Shown here in pieces: positions 52,422 through 60,281 of a stretch of DNA of 64,000 bases. The notes below the pieces were generated by a model. That model ran no database searches, was not told the DNA's origin, and saw only the letters and a list, made by a program, of their open reading frames with translations. The DNA is from Lachnospiraceae bacterium GAM79 (GTDB taxonomy: Bacteria > Bacillota > Clostridia > Lachnospirales > Lachnospiraceae): positions 2,464,501 to 2,528,500 of the forward strand of contig CP085928.1 of assembly GCA_020735665.1 (NCBI GenBank), given 5' to 3'. Positions within the stretch are counted from its first letter, which is position 1; every line of letters begins with the position of its first letter. Made by a program: the position numbers and the translations under genes.

Positions 52422-54803
52422 TTATTCCTCTCTCAGATCCTTTAAGATTCTTTGTCTTTTTAATTGAATAACATCCATAAAAATTGCCACTATCTGAATA
52501 AACAGAACAAATGCAAGCACCAGTGCTATGCTTTTCCAGCCATCAACTAACACAATATTTTTTGTTATTTCTGACAAATATAAGCGGCACAAAAGTGTCA
52601 CTATAAAGACAGCTACAATAGATACAACAATTCCCTGACCAATCTTGGTCAGAAGCATCGGCAAAATAATACTGCTGTCTGTGCGGCCAATTGCCTTCAG
52701 GATGGCAAAGTTGTGTCTGCGTCGAACGAATGTCAGTGCATGAATATATAAAACTGCCAGGAAATTAATTACCATAATGATTACAAAAATTCCATAAGTA
52801 CCACCCTGAATCGTTTTCTTATTATCCTGATCCCGGATGTAATCTGTCAAAGTATCAAAAAAAGAATATTCATATACAGGTGCATGTGTATTCAGAAACT
52901 CTGCTGCCTTTAACTCATAACCCGACTTTACATTTATATTAATAAGTACATTTGTATAATCGAATTGTTTTTTAAACAGCTCTTCAGGAACAATGATAGC
53001 GATTCCATTCTGATCCTTCCAGTTTAAGAATCTGCTTCTTCCGAAAACCGGTACTTCTCCCTCTGAAAATACCGGTCCTTCTTCCTCCTGACGACCCGCA
53101 TACTTTAGTGTATCCGGGATATCATTTAAAATACAATCTTCTGTATTCTTATAATTATCAATTATGATCACTCCTCCAGATTGGACAAACTTATTATAGC
53201 TGACCTCCTGTGACATCTCTATTTTTCGGTTATATTGTTTTTCACTGACACCAACAATCTCACACCACACACCCTTTTCATCATCTGAAAATATCAAATC
53301 ATCTGCATAGTCCATATTGATAAGAGAAGGATCAATGAAAAACTCACCCATAGTATCATAAACCTCATCATAGTAGGAAACGCCCGGTATCAGATTTTCA
53401 AAATCGTCCATATGACTGACATCATCGGATATTAGTGAAAACTGTACATCCTGACTTTCCTCAGACAATAACTGATATGATACATAACGATTTACCATAA
53501 GAACCAGCATCGTTACCATTCCGATCAAGACAAGAGACAGGAATGAAAATACCTTTTCATAATCTCCGGTATCCCGAATGGAATACCGCATCATGATATT
53601 TCCTTTTTCAGATCCACGTTTATCCTTTACCTTATAATTGTTCTTTCCACCTTTCATAATATCGATCATTTTCATTCTTGAACGATATATTAATACAGGA
53701 CAGATTCCAACTATAAAATCCAATACACAGATTCCCCAAATGACCATATATGAAATTGGCTGGAACTGTGGAGCGAAATGTTCCAGTGGGATGGTTCGTA
53801 ATGACTGTATAAGCTTAAAGATCAAAATGGTAATATATCTTCCAAGTATAAGTCCAAGCACACATCCAATAATTATCAGAATGAAACCCTCCAGGAAATA
53901 TGCCGAAAAAATATAGCTATTTGAAAATCCAAGACTCATTAGGATTCCCTGCTGATTACTTCTTTCACTCATATACGACAGGAAAATATGAATACCAAGA
54001 ATGAGTGAAGTAAGTATGATTAGTATGATAAAACCCATGAGGAGTTGTCCAATATTGGTATCCTCCAGCCCGCCTGATCTGTCAATCTCTATCGCATTCA
54101 GATCTCCATTTGTAATCATATGGTATCCTTCCATAAATCCATGGGCGGTATCACCATTAAAAATCTGTTTGGAACTCAGATCCATATATTTTTTTATTGC
54201 TTTATATCCCGGCTGATAGTCCCGTCGATCATTAAAATGAATATAGATGTTGTATAAATTTCCCCGTATACTTCCATTTACGATCGCAACCTTATAGACA
54301 TCCTGTGTACTATAATCATAATCATTTAAAATTCCACTAATCGTATAGGTCTGATCCTTGAAGGTAACTGTGTCTCCCAGATCAAATTGTTTTGCAATAT
54401 ATACATTTTTGTATTTGGCTGTTGCCGATATAGCAATCTCATTTTCTTTTTGGGGAAAAATGCCCTTTTCTAATTGGTAATGATTCATAGTGATCGAAGC
54501 TGCATCACTATCCACGATGCATAATTCATTATTTACATTTGCAACTATTTTTTCTACACCAAGTGTTGCCTGATCCTTATACTGCTCCAATATCCAGTCA
54601 CGAACCTTATATGTTACATTATGTAAAGTAATATTATATTCTCCATTTGTCTGATACGCATTTTGCAGCCGCATATCCTGAAATGATATATATGCATTGA
54701 TCGAGAAAAAGATAAGCATAACAGAAAAACAAATACTTATAATTGCCCGAACCGCTTTTTTCCTGTTGTGCAGGATATTGTGAAATATCAATCGGCACTT
54801 CAT
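52422..54803 (-). CDS. FtsX/MacB-like ABC transporter permease
   Basis: 793 residues with GGAGGGG before the ATG. One N-terminal helix (AVRAIISICFSVMLIFFSINAYISF) is followed by a large extracellular domain. Three helices come at about 255-370, a fourth at about 425 (FSFLSLVLIGMVTMLVLMVN), a second extracellular domain, and three helices at the C-terminus. This eight-helix, duplicated FtsX pattern (MacB/BceB relatives) marks machines that push peptides or lipid-linked substrates, or extract antibiotics, rather than classical solute transporters. It is paired with the ATPase 14 nt upstream, in the operon headed by agrD. Confidence 0.85.
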   Translation of the reverse strand: MKCRLIFHNILHNRKKAVRAIISICFSVMLIFFSINAYISFQDMRLQNAYQTNGEYNITLHNVTYKVRDWILEQYKDQATLGVEKIVANVNNELCIVDSDAASITMNHYQLEKGIFPQKENEIAISATAKYKNVYIAKQFDLGDTVTFKDQTYTISGILNDYDYSTQDVYKVAIVNGSIRGNLYNIYIHFNDRRDYQPGYKAIKKYMDLSSKQIFNGDTAHGFMEGYHMITNGDLNAIEIDRSGGLEDTNIGQLLMGFIILIILTSLILGIHIFLSYMSERSNQQGILMSLGFSNSYIFSAYFLEGFILIIIGCVLGLILGRYITILIFKLIQSLRTIPLEHFAPQFQPISYMVIWGICVLDFIVGICPVLIYRSRMKMIDIMKGGKNNYKVKDKRGSEKGNIMMRYSIRDTGDYEKVFSFLSLVLIGMVTMLVLMVNRYVSYQLLSEESQDVQFSLISDDVSHMDDFENLIPGVSYYDEVYDTMGEFFIDPSLINMDYADDLIFSDDEKGVWCEIVGVSEKQYNRKIEMSQEVSYNKFVQSGGVIIIDNYKNTEDCILNDIPDTLKYAGRQEEEGPVFSEGEVPVFGRSRFLNWKDQNGIAIIVPEELFKKQFDYTNVLININVKSGYELKAAEFLNTHAPVYEYSFFDTLTDYIRDQDNKKTIQGGTYGIFVIIMVINFLAVLYIHALTFVRRRHNFAILKAIGRTDSSIILPMLLTKIGQGIVVSIVAVFIVTLLCRLYLSEITKNIVLVDGWKSIALVLAFVLFIQIVAIFMDVIQLKRQRILKDLREE

Positions 54804-54817
54804 ATTGTTTCCCCTCC

Positions 54818-55477
54818 TTAATTCTGCTGGATTCTTCCGTCAACAAGATGAATACAGTGATCTGCCTGCTTTGCAATATCAGCATCATGCGTCACCATGA
54901 GCAAAGTCATGCCATATTCATTTGTTGTCTGTTTCAACAGATCAATGACACGTCTGCTGTTCTCCGAATCCAGATTACCGGTTGGTTCGTCTGCCAGAAT
55001 GATCCTGGGTTGATTGATCAATGCCCTCGCGATTGCAATCCGTTGTTGTTGTCCACCTGATAACTGATCCGGATATTTATTTAAAAGATCTTTTATATCT
55101 AATTGTTCTGTCAATGTATCAAAATAATCCTTCTTACATTTCTTTACACATTCATTTGCGATCATAATATTATCCCGACATGTAAGAACCGGTATTAACT
55201 GAAAAAACTGGAATACCATTCCAATCATTTCCCGACGATATCGTAAACAGTCTTTTTTACCATAGTCCAATATATTCCTGTCTTCAACCAATATGCTTCC
55301 AGAATCCGGCTTATCAATCAATCCGATCATATTTAATAATGTTGTTTTTCCGCTTCCACTTTTGCCTGTAATAACTGTAAATGTATTTTCCTGAATATCT
55401 GCACTAACGTCATTAAGCGCCAGACAACAGGAATCTCCTTCTCCATACTTTTTTGTCAAATGTTCTATTTTTATCAT
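54818..55477 (-). CDS. ABC transporter ATP-binding protein (MacB/LolD type)
   Basis: 219 residues from the ATG at 55477, which has GAGGTGG upstream. Walker A GKSGSGKTT, Q-loop MVFQFFQLIP, signature LSGGQQQR, Walker B RIILADEPTGNLD, then the switch histidine in MVTHDAD. The LADEPTGNLD form is typical of MacB/LolD/BceA ATPases and fits the FtsX-like permease that follows. It is preceded by a 17-bp inverted repeat that separates it from agrD. Confidence 0.92.
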   Translation of the reverse strand: MIKIEHLTKKYGEGDSCCLALNDVSADIQENTFTVITGKSGSGKTTLLNMIGLIDKPDSGSILVEDRNILDYGKKDCLRYRREMIGMVFQFFQLIPVLTCRDNIMIANECVKKCKKDYFDTLTEQLDIKDLLNKYPDQLSGGQQQRIAIARALINQPRIILADEPTGNLDSENSRRVIDLLKQTTNEYGMTLLMVTHDADIAKQADHCIHLVDGRIQQN

Positions 55478-55519
55478 GATATCCACCTCTCTGCGCTCAA
55501 TATTTTTATTTAACAAAAG

Positions 55520-55583
55520 CACGTCATATTTTCCATTTACAGTCGATTTTTCTTATTATAAACAACATGGAAAATATGACGTG
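55520..55583 (-). terminator. Intercistronic hairpin between agrD and the ABC genes
   Basis: 17-bp perfect arms CACGTCATATTTTCCAT and ATGGAAAATATGACGTG with a 30-nt loop, followed on the minus strand by CTTTTGTTAAATAAAAAT. A leaky terminator or RNA-stabilising stem here would give more agrD than transporter message. Confidence 0.6.
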
Positions 55584-55622
55584 TTTCATTATTTGAAGAA
55601 TCACTTTCTACTTTTAGCCCCT

Positions 55623-55787
55623 CTAGCTAACCCTATGCTTATTGGCAAAAGCCGCTAATCCTTCAGGCTCTTCCGGCTGATAATACTTATTTCTACATAT
55701 ATCAGATACCAGTGGTGCGATCACCATAGCCACGGCACAGAGTTGTGCGCCAAACTTACAGATTAGTTTGGTTACTGTCTTCTTCAT
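55623..55787 (-). CDS. agrD: AgrD-like cyclic autoinducer peptide precursor
   Basis: 54 residues from the ATG at 55787, five nt after GGGGGAGA. It has the three parts of an AgrD: an amphipathic leader (KKTVTKLICKFGAQLCAVAMVIAPLVSDI), a central Cys core (CRNKY), and a conserved acidic recognition tail YQPEEPEGL. Aligning the tail with staphylococcal DEVEVPKEL puts the AgrB cut after CRNKY and predicts a five-residue thiolactone ring, with CRNKYY as the alternative. Unlike the textbook order it lies on the opposite strand from agrB, heading an operon with an ABC transporter and a secreted protein. Confidence 0.88.
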   Translation of the reverse strand: MKKTVTKLICKFGAQLCAVAMVIAPLVSDICRNKYYQPEEPEGLAAFANKHRVS

Positions 55788-55853
55788 AAGTATCTCCCCC
55801 TTTCTTCTTTTTTGCCCTTTAATCACAACGGCTAAAGCCCAAACCGTGTCTTT

Positions 55854-55882
55854 ATTTTAGCACATCTTTTTCAAATTGTGAC
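55854..55882 (-). promoter_or_regulatory. Leftward agrD promoter
   Basis: On the minus strand GTCACA (55882-55877), 17 bp, then the extended -10 TGCTAAAAT with TAAAAT at 55859-55854. The weak -35 suggests dependence on the adjacent LytTR operator. Confidence 0.65.
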
Positions 55883-55889
55883 GATTTTG

Positions 55890-55962
55890 GAGTGAGTGGT
55901 CGAAATTCGGGAGTGAACGGTAATTTTTGTACCATTCACTCCCGAATTTCGACCACTCACTC
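55890..55962. promoter_or_regulatory. Symmetric LytTR-type operator between divergent agr operons
   Basis: A 32-bp inverted repeat (55890-55921 and 55931-55962, one mismatch, 9-nt spacer). Each arm holds two half-sites GAGTGAGTGGT and GAGTGAACGGT exactly 21 bp apart (55890 and 55911; on the other strand 55962 and 55941). LytTR regulators such as AgrA bind paired direct repeats with this spacing. The outer edge of each arm lies exactly 30 bp from its -10 box (55859 and 55993). Confidence 0.75.
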
Positions 55963-55969
55963 TAAAAAA

Positions 55970-55998
55970 ATACATTTTTTACTATTTCATGTTATACT
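55970..55998 (+). promoter_or_regulatory. Rightward agrB promoter
   Basis: TATACT (55993-55998) with TGT just before it; the -35 position (ATACAT, 55970-55975) is poor. It mirrors the agrD promoter in its distance to the operator. Confidence 0.65.
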
Positions 55999-56030
55999 GA
56001 TTTTATTAATAAAAAGGGGGATTTTTGCTG

Positions 56031-56609
56031 ATGAAACAACCCGGAACATATCTGGCAGATATATTAACAGAAGACGGACAGATACCAAAAGAACAACAAT
56101 CCATATATGCTTATCTCTTTGACTATCTGATCGAGTCTCTCTTATATGATATCATAGTTCTTATCTTCGGTCTGCTCGTCCATCGATTTGGCATTACCAT
56201 TTGCTATCTTCTGGTTACTATCCCGATCCGTCATTTTGCCGGAGGCTTCCATGCAAATACAAGACTTGGGTGTACCCTGCTTTCATATGGCATTTATCTG
56301 GCGACTGTTTTTCTCGGTCCGGTTCTTGTACCATATATAGAACCTGTCGGGCTGCTTATTCTATATCTGATTTTCTGGGGTATGATCCTCCCTGTTGCAC
56401 CGGTTGATACAAAGAACAAACGATTATCTGTAGATCAGCGAAAAAAATTATTTCACCGATGTATAATAACCTGTATAATTATGAGTATCCTTATGATCGT
56501 CCTCTATATATGCAGACAGATACTTTATATGGGAATGGTTACAATCTGTATGATGGAAGGCGTAATAAGTGTATACATCGGTATCTGGAAAAACAGGAGG
56601 AATTTATGA
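56031..56609 (+). CDS. agrB: AgrB-like accessory peptidase/exporter
   Basis: 192 residues from the ATG at 56031 (GGGGGA upstream). A membrane protein with five or six helices. The catalytic pair of the family is present at the right spacing: His in RHFAGGFHANT and Cys seven residues later in RLGCTLLSY. It cuts AgrD at its C-terminal tail and forms the thiolactone. It is the first gene of the sensing operon. Its TGA overlaps the response-regulator ATG. Confidence 0.93.
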   Translation: MKQPGTYLADILTEDGQIPKEQQSIYAYLFDYLIESLLYDIIVLIFGLLVHRFGITICYLLVTIPIRHFAGGFHANTRLGCTLLSYGIYLATVFLGPVLVPYIEPVGLLILYLIFWGMILPVAPVDTKNKRLSVDQRKKLFHRCIITCIIMSILMIVLYICRQILYMGMVTICMMEGVISVYIGIWKNRRNL

Positions 56610-57337
56610 CCTTTCGACTCGGCATCTGTGATGACACTCAGTTAGATATTGCCTGTCTGACAGAACACATTAAGCATTATATGATATCTTACAATATCCA
56701 ATTTGAAATCGAATCATTCCAATCCGGCGAAGCCCTTTTACAGGCACAGCGGAAACATCCATTTCAGATTCTTCTGCTGGATATCGAAATGCCCGGAATC
56801 AATGGCATGACGATTGCAAGATATCTGCGTGATGAATTATATGATGAATCATTTATTGTATTTGTAACATCCTATCCTGAATACATGCAGGAAAGCTTTG
56901 AAGTACAACCATTTCAGTTTCTTACAAAACCGGTAAGCTATGTAAGAATTGAAAAATTACTGTCTGATATTATCCGTCGTTATCAACATTCACACATAAC
57001 TAAAATTGTGATCGATACAAATGGAGAAGAACATCTGATCCCCGTTAATAACCTTTTATATATTCAGGCAGTGAAAGGTGAAAAACGGTATCTTGAATAT
57101 CATCTGACTGATGCTATTCTATATGGCGAGGGAACCATTCAGGAATGGGAAAATCGTCTGGCAACACACAGCTTTTATTCAACTTATCGTGGATATCTGA
57201 TCAACATTGGTCATATCCAGATCATTCAGCAGACACATGTTTTAATGGATAATGGTGAACAGCTTCCGATCAGCAGAAGAAAGATAAGTCCATTACAGCA
57301 GTTATATGCAGATCGAATCATACATGTATTAAACTAA
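56606..57337 (+). CDS. agrA: AgrA-like LytTR response regulator
   Basis: 243 residues from the ATG at 56606 (AGGAGG, overlapping agrB by 4 nt). Receiver domain 1-125: acidic pocket ICDDTQ, phosphoacceptor Asp in LLLDIEMPGINGM (about 60), the Thr/Ser in FVTSYPEYM, and Lys in FLTKPVS. LytTR DNA-binding domain about 135-243 (NLLYIQAVKGEKRYLEYH, FYSTYRGYLINIGHI, LPISRRK). It should bind the paired 21-bp repeats upstream of agrB and agrD and activate both operons. Confidence 0.93.
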   Translation: MTFRLGICDDTQLDIACLTEHIKHYMISYNIQFEIESFQSGEALLQAQRKHPFQILLLDIEMPGINGMTIARYLRDELYDESFIVFVTSYPEYMQESFEVQPFQFLTKPVSYVRIEKLLSDIIRRYQHSHITKIVIDTNGEEHLIPVNNLLYIQAVKGEKRYLEYHLTDAILYGEGTIQEWENRLATHSFYSTYRGYLINIGHIQIIQQTHVLMDNGEQLPISRRKISPLQQLYADRIIHVLN

Positions 57338-57363
57338 TTATTTTTATAGAGGAAAGAGAATCA

Positions 57364-58674
57364 ATGTCAACATACATTACATTGTTAAGTTCTATAATTG
57401 ATAACATCGTATTATATTTATACTTTCAGACGATGTTTGAAAAAAGAAAAGATAAAGTACGCTTTTACTGGCTGATACTTGCATTTTTATTATCTGATTT
57501 TATCTTCTGGAAGATAACTGCGCCTTTTAATGGTGATGTATCAAACATGGTTACCTTTTTCCGTACCTCACTGACAAATCTGAGGACCTTTCTTCTCTCT
57601 TTCTTTTTTGTCTCCGGGTTTATTTATCGTGTATTGGTAATTGTAAGCTACTCCATTATAATCTCAATCTGTGAGGAGCTTGCCTACTATATTATTGCTC
57701 ATTTTACGGATGTTACGATCCAATTCGACACCCTCCCTGAGATAACATTTACATCCATTTCTTTTATATGTGATCTGTTAATAATCTTGATTATCATGAT
57801 TATTCACATTATTAAGAAGAAAAAAGCCGGTGTAAAGTCAAAAAAATATGCAGCACTTCTGATTCTTATTCCAGCCTTATCCTGCATATTGGTTCTATTG
57901 CCATCCTTTTTCCACATGAATAAAACCAACCCTGATGCTTACCTGATCCTTGTTATCTTTCTGCTTATTATTAATATCGTAAACTACATTCTTCTTCAGA
58001 GCGTCTTAAAAGCTGAATCACTTGCCCAGGAAGCAGGACAGCTTACCGAGCAGGTAAACTATCAGCGACAGAAATACCAGCAGCTTGGAGATGCCTATAA
58101 AAACATTCGTGGATTCATGCATGATATCAAGAAGCATTTATTCTATATTGAGACCTGTGTAAATGAAGAACACTATGATCGTATCATTCCATATGCAAGA
58201 GAAACCATGTCCGATCTGGAAGCCAGATATTGTACTGTAAATACAGGAAATCTGGTCATCGACGCTTTTATAAGCAATCTTATGCTTCGGACTGCCCGAC
58301 ACAACATCAAACTCACAACCAAACTAAAAATCGACAATGACCTTGTTCCATGTGACGATTATCATATGACTATTATTCTTGGAAACCTGTTAGATAATGC
58401 ATTAAATGCCTGTCTGGAAGAACAGAGTGGAGAAATCAATATCAATATTCAGACGATTGAACATACCTTTACGATCTATATTACAAATACCTACCATTTT
58501 CCTATTGGAGAAAAACCACCGGAAGATATAGAAAATCTGGACTTTATTCATGGATATGGTTTGAAGAATGTAAAAAATTCTGCTGAAGCCTGCGGCGGAT
58601 TTTGCCTGATCAATTACGAAAATGGAATCTATTCCGTAACGGTTATTATTCCTGAAAAAAAGAGAACTACCTGA
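57364..58674 (+). CDS. agrC: AgrC-like GHKL sensor histidine kinase
   Basis: 436 residues. Six or so membrane helices in the first 220 residues form the peptide sensor. A coiled linker (EAGQLTEQVNYQRQKYQQL) leads to the phosphoacceptor histidine in RGFMHDIKKHLF (about 257). The GHKL ATPase follows with the N-box LGNLLDNALNACLEEQ and G-box GYGLKNVKNSAEACGG. GAGGAAAG precedes the ATG, 27 nt after agrA. It should sense the peptide made from AgrD. It ends near a hairpin shared with the convergent tRNA. Confidence 0.93.
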   Translation: MSTYITLLSSIIDNIVLYLYFQTMFEKRKDKVRFYWLILAFLLSDFIFWKITAPFNGDVSNMVTFFRTSLTNLRTFLLSFFFVSGFIYRVLVIVSYSIIISICEELAYYIIAHFTDVTIQFDTLPEITFTSISFICDLLIILIIMIIHIIKKKKAGVKSKKYAALLILIPALSCILVLLPSFFHMNKTNPDAYLILVIFLLIINIVNYILLQSVLKAESLAQEAGQLTEQVNYQRQKYQQLGDAYKNIRGFMHDIKKHLFYIETCVNEEHYDRIIPYARETMSDLEARYCTVNTGNLVIDAFISNLMLRTARHNIKLTTKLKIDNDLVPCDDYHMTIILGNLLDNALNACLEEQSGEININIQTIEHTFTIYITNTYHFPIGEKPPEDIENLDFIHGYGLKNVKNSAEACGGFCLINYENGIYSVTVIIPEKKRTT

Positions 58675-58699
58675 ATCAAAAATATATATTCCTAAACCG

Positions 58700-58747
58700 A
58701 AAAAAAGCCCCAACCCAGCAGCTTCAAATATCTGCCAAATTAGGACT
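58700..58747 (-). terminator. Terminator of tRNA-Lys
   Basis: On the minus strand AGTCCTAATTTGGCAG and CTGCTGGGTTGGGGCT form a 16-bp stem (with G-T pairs) around a 10-nt loop and run into seven T. It may also help stop agrC. Confidence 0.75.
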
Positions 58748-58754
58748 TTTGTAG

Positions 58755-58827
58755 TGGGCCGCCGGGGGCTCGAACCCCGCACACCCTGATTAAGAGTCAG
58801 GTGCTCTACCAAATGAGCTAGCGGCCC
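58755..58827 (-). tRNA. tRNA-Lys (anticodon CTT)
   Basis: A 73-nt cloverleaf: acceptor GGGCCGC/GCGGCCC, D arm GCTC-ATTTGGTA-GAGC, anticodon arm CCTGA-CTCTTAA-TCAGG with CTT at 34-36, variable GTGTG, T arm CGGGG-TTCGAGC-CCCCG, discriminator A. CCA is not encoded (ACTAC follows). It is the only tRNA in the window and convergent with agrC. Confidence 0.97.
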
Positions 58828-58868
58828 GAAGTCTTTTTTAATTTGTTATCTCGCCGACAACGAAATTG

Positions 58869-58897
58869 ATTATATAACATAGTTTATCCAAATGCAA
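58869..58897 (-). promoter_or_regulatory. Promoter of tRNA-Lys
   Basis: On the minus strand TTGCAT (58897-58892), 17-bp spacer, TATAAT (58874-58869), about 35 nt before the mature 5' end. Confidence 0.65.
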
Positions 58898-58986
58898 GCA
58901 TTTTTTTCAAAAAATTTTAACTTTTTTTAATATCGGTTATTTGCATAGATTTTATGCGGATTTTTGTACTTTTTCCCTATTGATTT

Positions 58987-59157
58987 TTATCTTCTTCTAT
59001 TGTAGCAGTGCGGTTTCTTTTCTCTATTACAACAATCCTGATTTAAAATCTTTTTTACTTCCTCATACCCCTTATACAGGCAGACACACCACCGGTTAAA
59101 TCCTTTATTACAATAACTACGGGCTGTCACTTTTTTCTGAAATTTCTGATTCCGCAT
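58987..59157 (-). CDS. Small Cys-rich basic protein (hypothetical)
   Basis: A 56-residue frame with GGAGGGG seven nt before its ATG. It contains six cysteines (SYCNKG, RWCVCLYKG, NQDCCNRE, PHCYNRR) and 16 Lys/Arg, with a possible helix YEEVKKILN. No signal peptide or membrane helix. The Cys spacing could bind a metal or nucleic acid. It occupies an otherwise empty gap between tRNA-Lys and trmB. The good ribosome site supports it, but its size leaves doubt. Confidence 0.45.
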   Translation of the reverse strand: MRNQKFQKKVTARSYCNKGFNRWCVCLYKGYEEVKKILNQDCCNREKKPHCYNRRR

Positions 59158-59326
59158 CGTTCACCCCTCCAAACCGAATTACTTTTTTCATCCATCAACG
59201 CCTTCCATCCTTCCGGTAAAAAAGTCCTCTATAACACATTATATGAAGAAACTGAAATAAGTTCCTTTATTTCGCAGATTTCCTTATGAAAACCCACGAA
59301 AAAACATAAAAAAAGCCGCCCTGCTA

Positions 59327-59356
59327 TTTACTTTAAAACCCTAATATTGATATAAT
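59327..59356 (+). promoter_or_regulatory. Promoter of the trmB operon
   Basis: TTTACT (59327-59332), 18 bp, extended -10 TGATATAAT with TATAAT at 59351-59356. The transcript would carry the family B repeat and the 25-bp array in a leader of about 250 nt. Confidence 0.55.
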
Positions 59357-59361
59357 GGAAC

Positions 59362-59473
59362 AATGAGCAATGCAGAATTATATATATGTAGAACGAGCGG
59401 AAGCTTGCTTACGGCGAGTTCTATATATATGTAATTCTATAGTGCGAAGCACTACAACGAGCCGTCAGGCGAG
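59362..59473. repeat. Intergenic hairpin repeat, family B (copy 2)
   Basis: Begins ATGAGCAATGCAG. 21-bp perfect arms at 59374-59394 and 59418-59438 (AGAATTATATATATGTAGAA and complement) enclose GAGCGGAAGCTTGCTTACGG. TAGTGCGAAGCACTA follows, then the family unit GAGCCGTCAGGCGAG. Related to the element at 40371. Confidence 0.7.
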
Positions 59474-59590
59474 GTGGGCATTGCGAATTGACCACATAGT
59501 GGGCATTGCGAATTGACCACATAGTGGGCATTGCGAATTGACCACATGGTGGGCATTGCGAATTGACCACATAGTGGGCATTGCGAATTA
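59474..59590. repeat. 25-bp tandem array in the trmB leader
   Basis: Units starting GTGGGCATTGCGAATTGACC begin at 59474, 59499, 59524, 59549 and 59574, the last cut short. One base differs in one copy. The GGCATTGCGAATT part is the right-end sequence of the family B element, so the array looks like a repeated duplication of the element's end. Confidence 0.9.
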
Positions 59591-59614
59591 AGATTATTTT
59601 GGAGGAACACCCTC

Positions 59615-60262
59615 GTGAGACTTAGAAACGTAAAAGGCTCCAGAGAGACAATTGCCGACAACAAATATGTCGTGCATGACGAAGAAAGCATGAAAGGCAA
59701 ATGGAGCGAATTTTTTGGAAATACAAATCCTATCCACATCGAGATCGGTATGGGAAAAGGACAATTTATTATGGAGCTTGCCAGACAGAATCCGGATATC
59801 AACTATCTCGGTATCGAGAAATATTCCAGCGTTCTGGTGCGCGCCATCGAGAAACGTGAACAGGAAGAAGGCATGACCAATCTTTATTTTATAAGAATGG
59901 ATGCCGAATATATCGAGAATGTCTTTGCAGAGAATGAAGTAGCAAATATCTACCTGAACTTCTCTGATCCATGGCCAAAAGATCGCCATGCCAAGAGACG
60001 TCTGACTTCAACTCACTTTTTCGAACACTACGATCATATCCTTGCGCCGGACGGACGTGTTATGTTCAAGACAGATAACCGCCCATTATTTGACTTCTCC
60101 TTAGAGCAGGTTCCGGAAGCAGGATGGACACTTGAAAACTACACATATGATCTGCACCATTCCGAATACAACGAAGGAAATATCATGACAGAATACGAAG
60201 CAAAGTTTTCTGCTCTTGGTACTCCGATCAACCGGCTGGTTGCATATCGAACAAAGAAATAG
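59615..60262 (+). CDS. trmB: tRNA (guanine-N7)-methyltransferase
   Basis: 215 residues with a GTG start, GGAGG nine nt upstream. It methylates G46 in the variable loop of tRNAs (EC 2.1.1.33). SAM-binding IHIEIGMGKGQFIMELA and GIEKYSSVLVRAIEK, catalytic FSDPWPKDRHAKRRL, and the C-terminal YEAKFSALGTPINRLVA. It heads a short operon with the carboxypeptidase gene. The leader carries a variable-looking repeat array. Confidence 0.95.
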   Translation: MRLRNVKGSRETIADNKYVVHDEESMKGKWSEFFGNTNPIHIEIGMGKGQFIMELARQNPDINYLGIEKYSSVLVRAIEKREQEEGMTNLYFIRMDAEYIENVFAENEVANIYLNFSDPWPKDRHAKRRLTSTHFFEHYDHILAPDGRVMFKTDNRPLFDFSLEQVPEAGWTLENYTYDLHHSEYNEGNIMTEYEAKFSALGTPINRLVAYRTKK

Positions 60263-60281
60263 CATTGGAGAATAACCGTTC

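Noticed and set aside
59474-59590. CRISPR-like array
   Set aside because: The 25-bp units are directly abutting with no spacers, and no cas genes are present; it is a plain tandem repeat.
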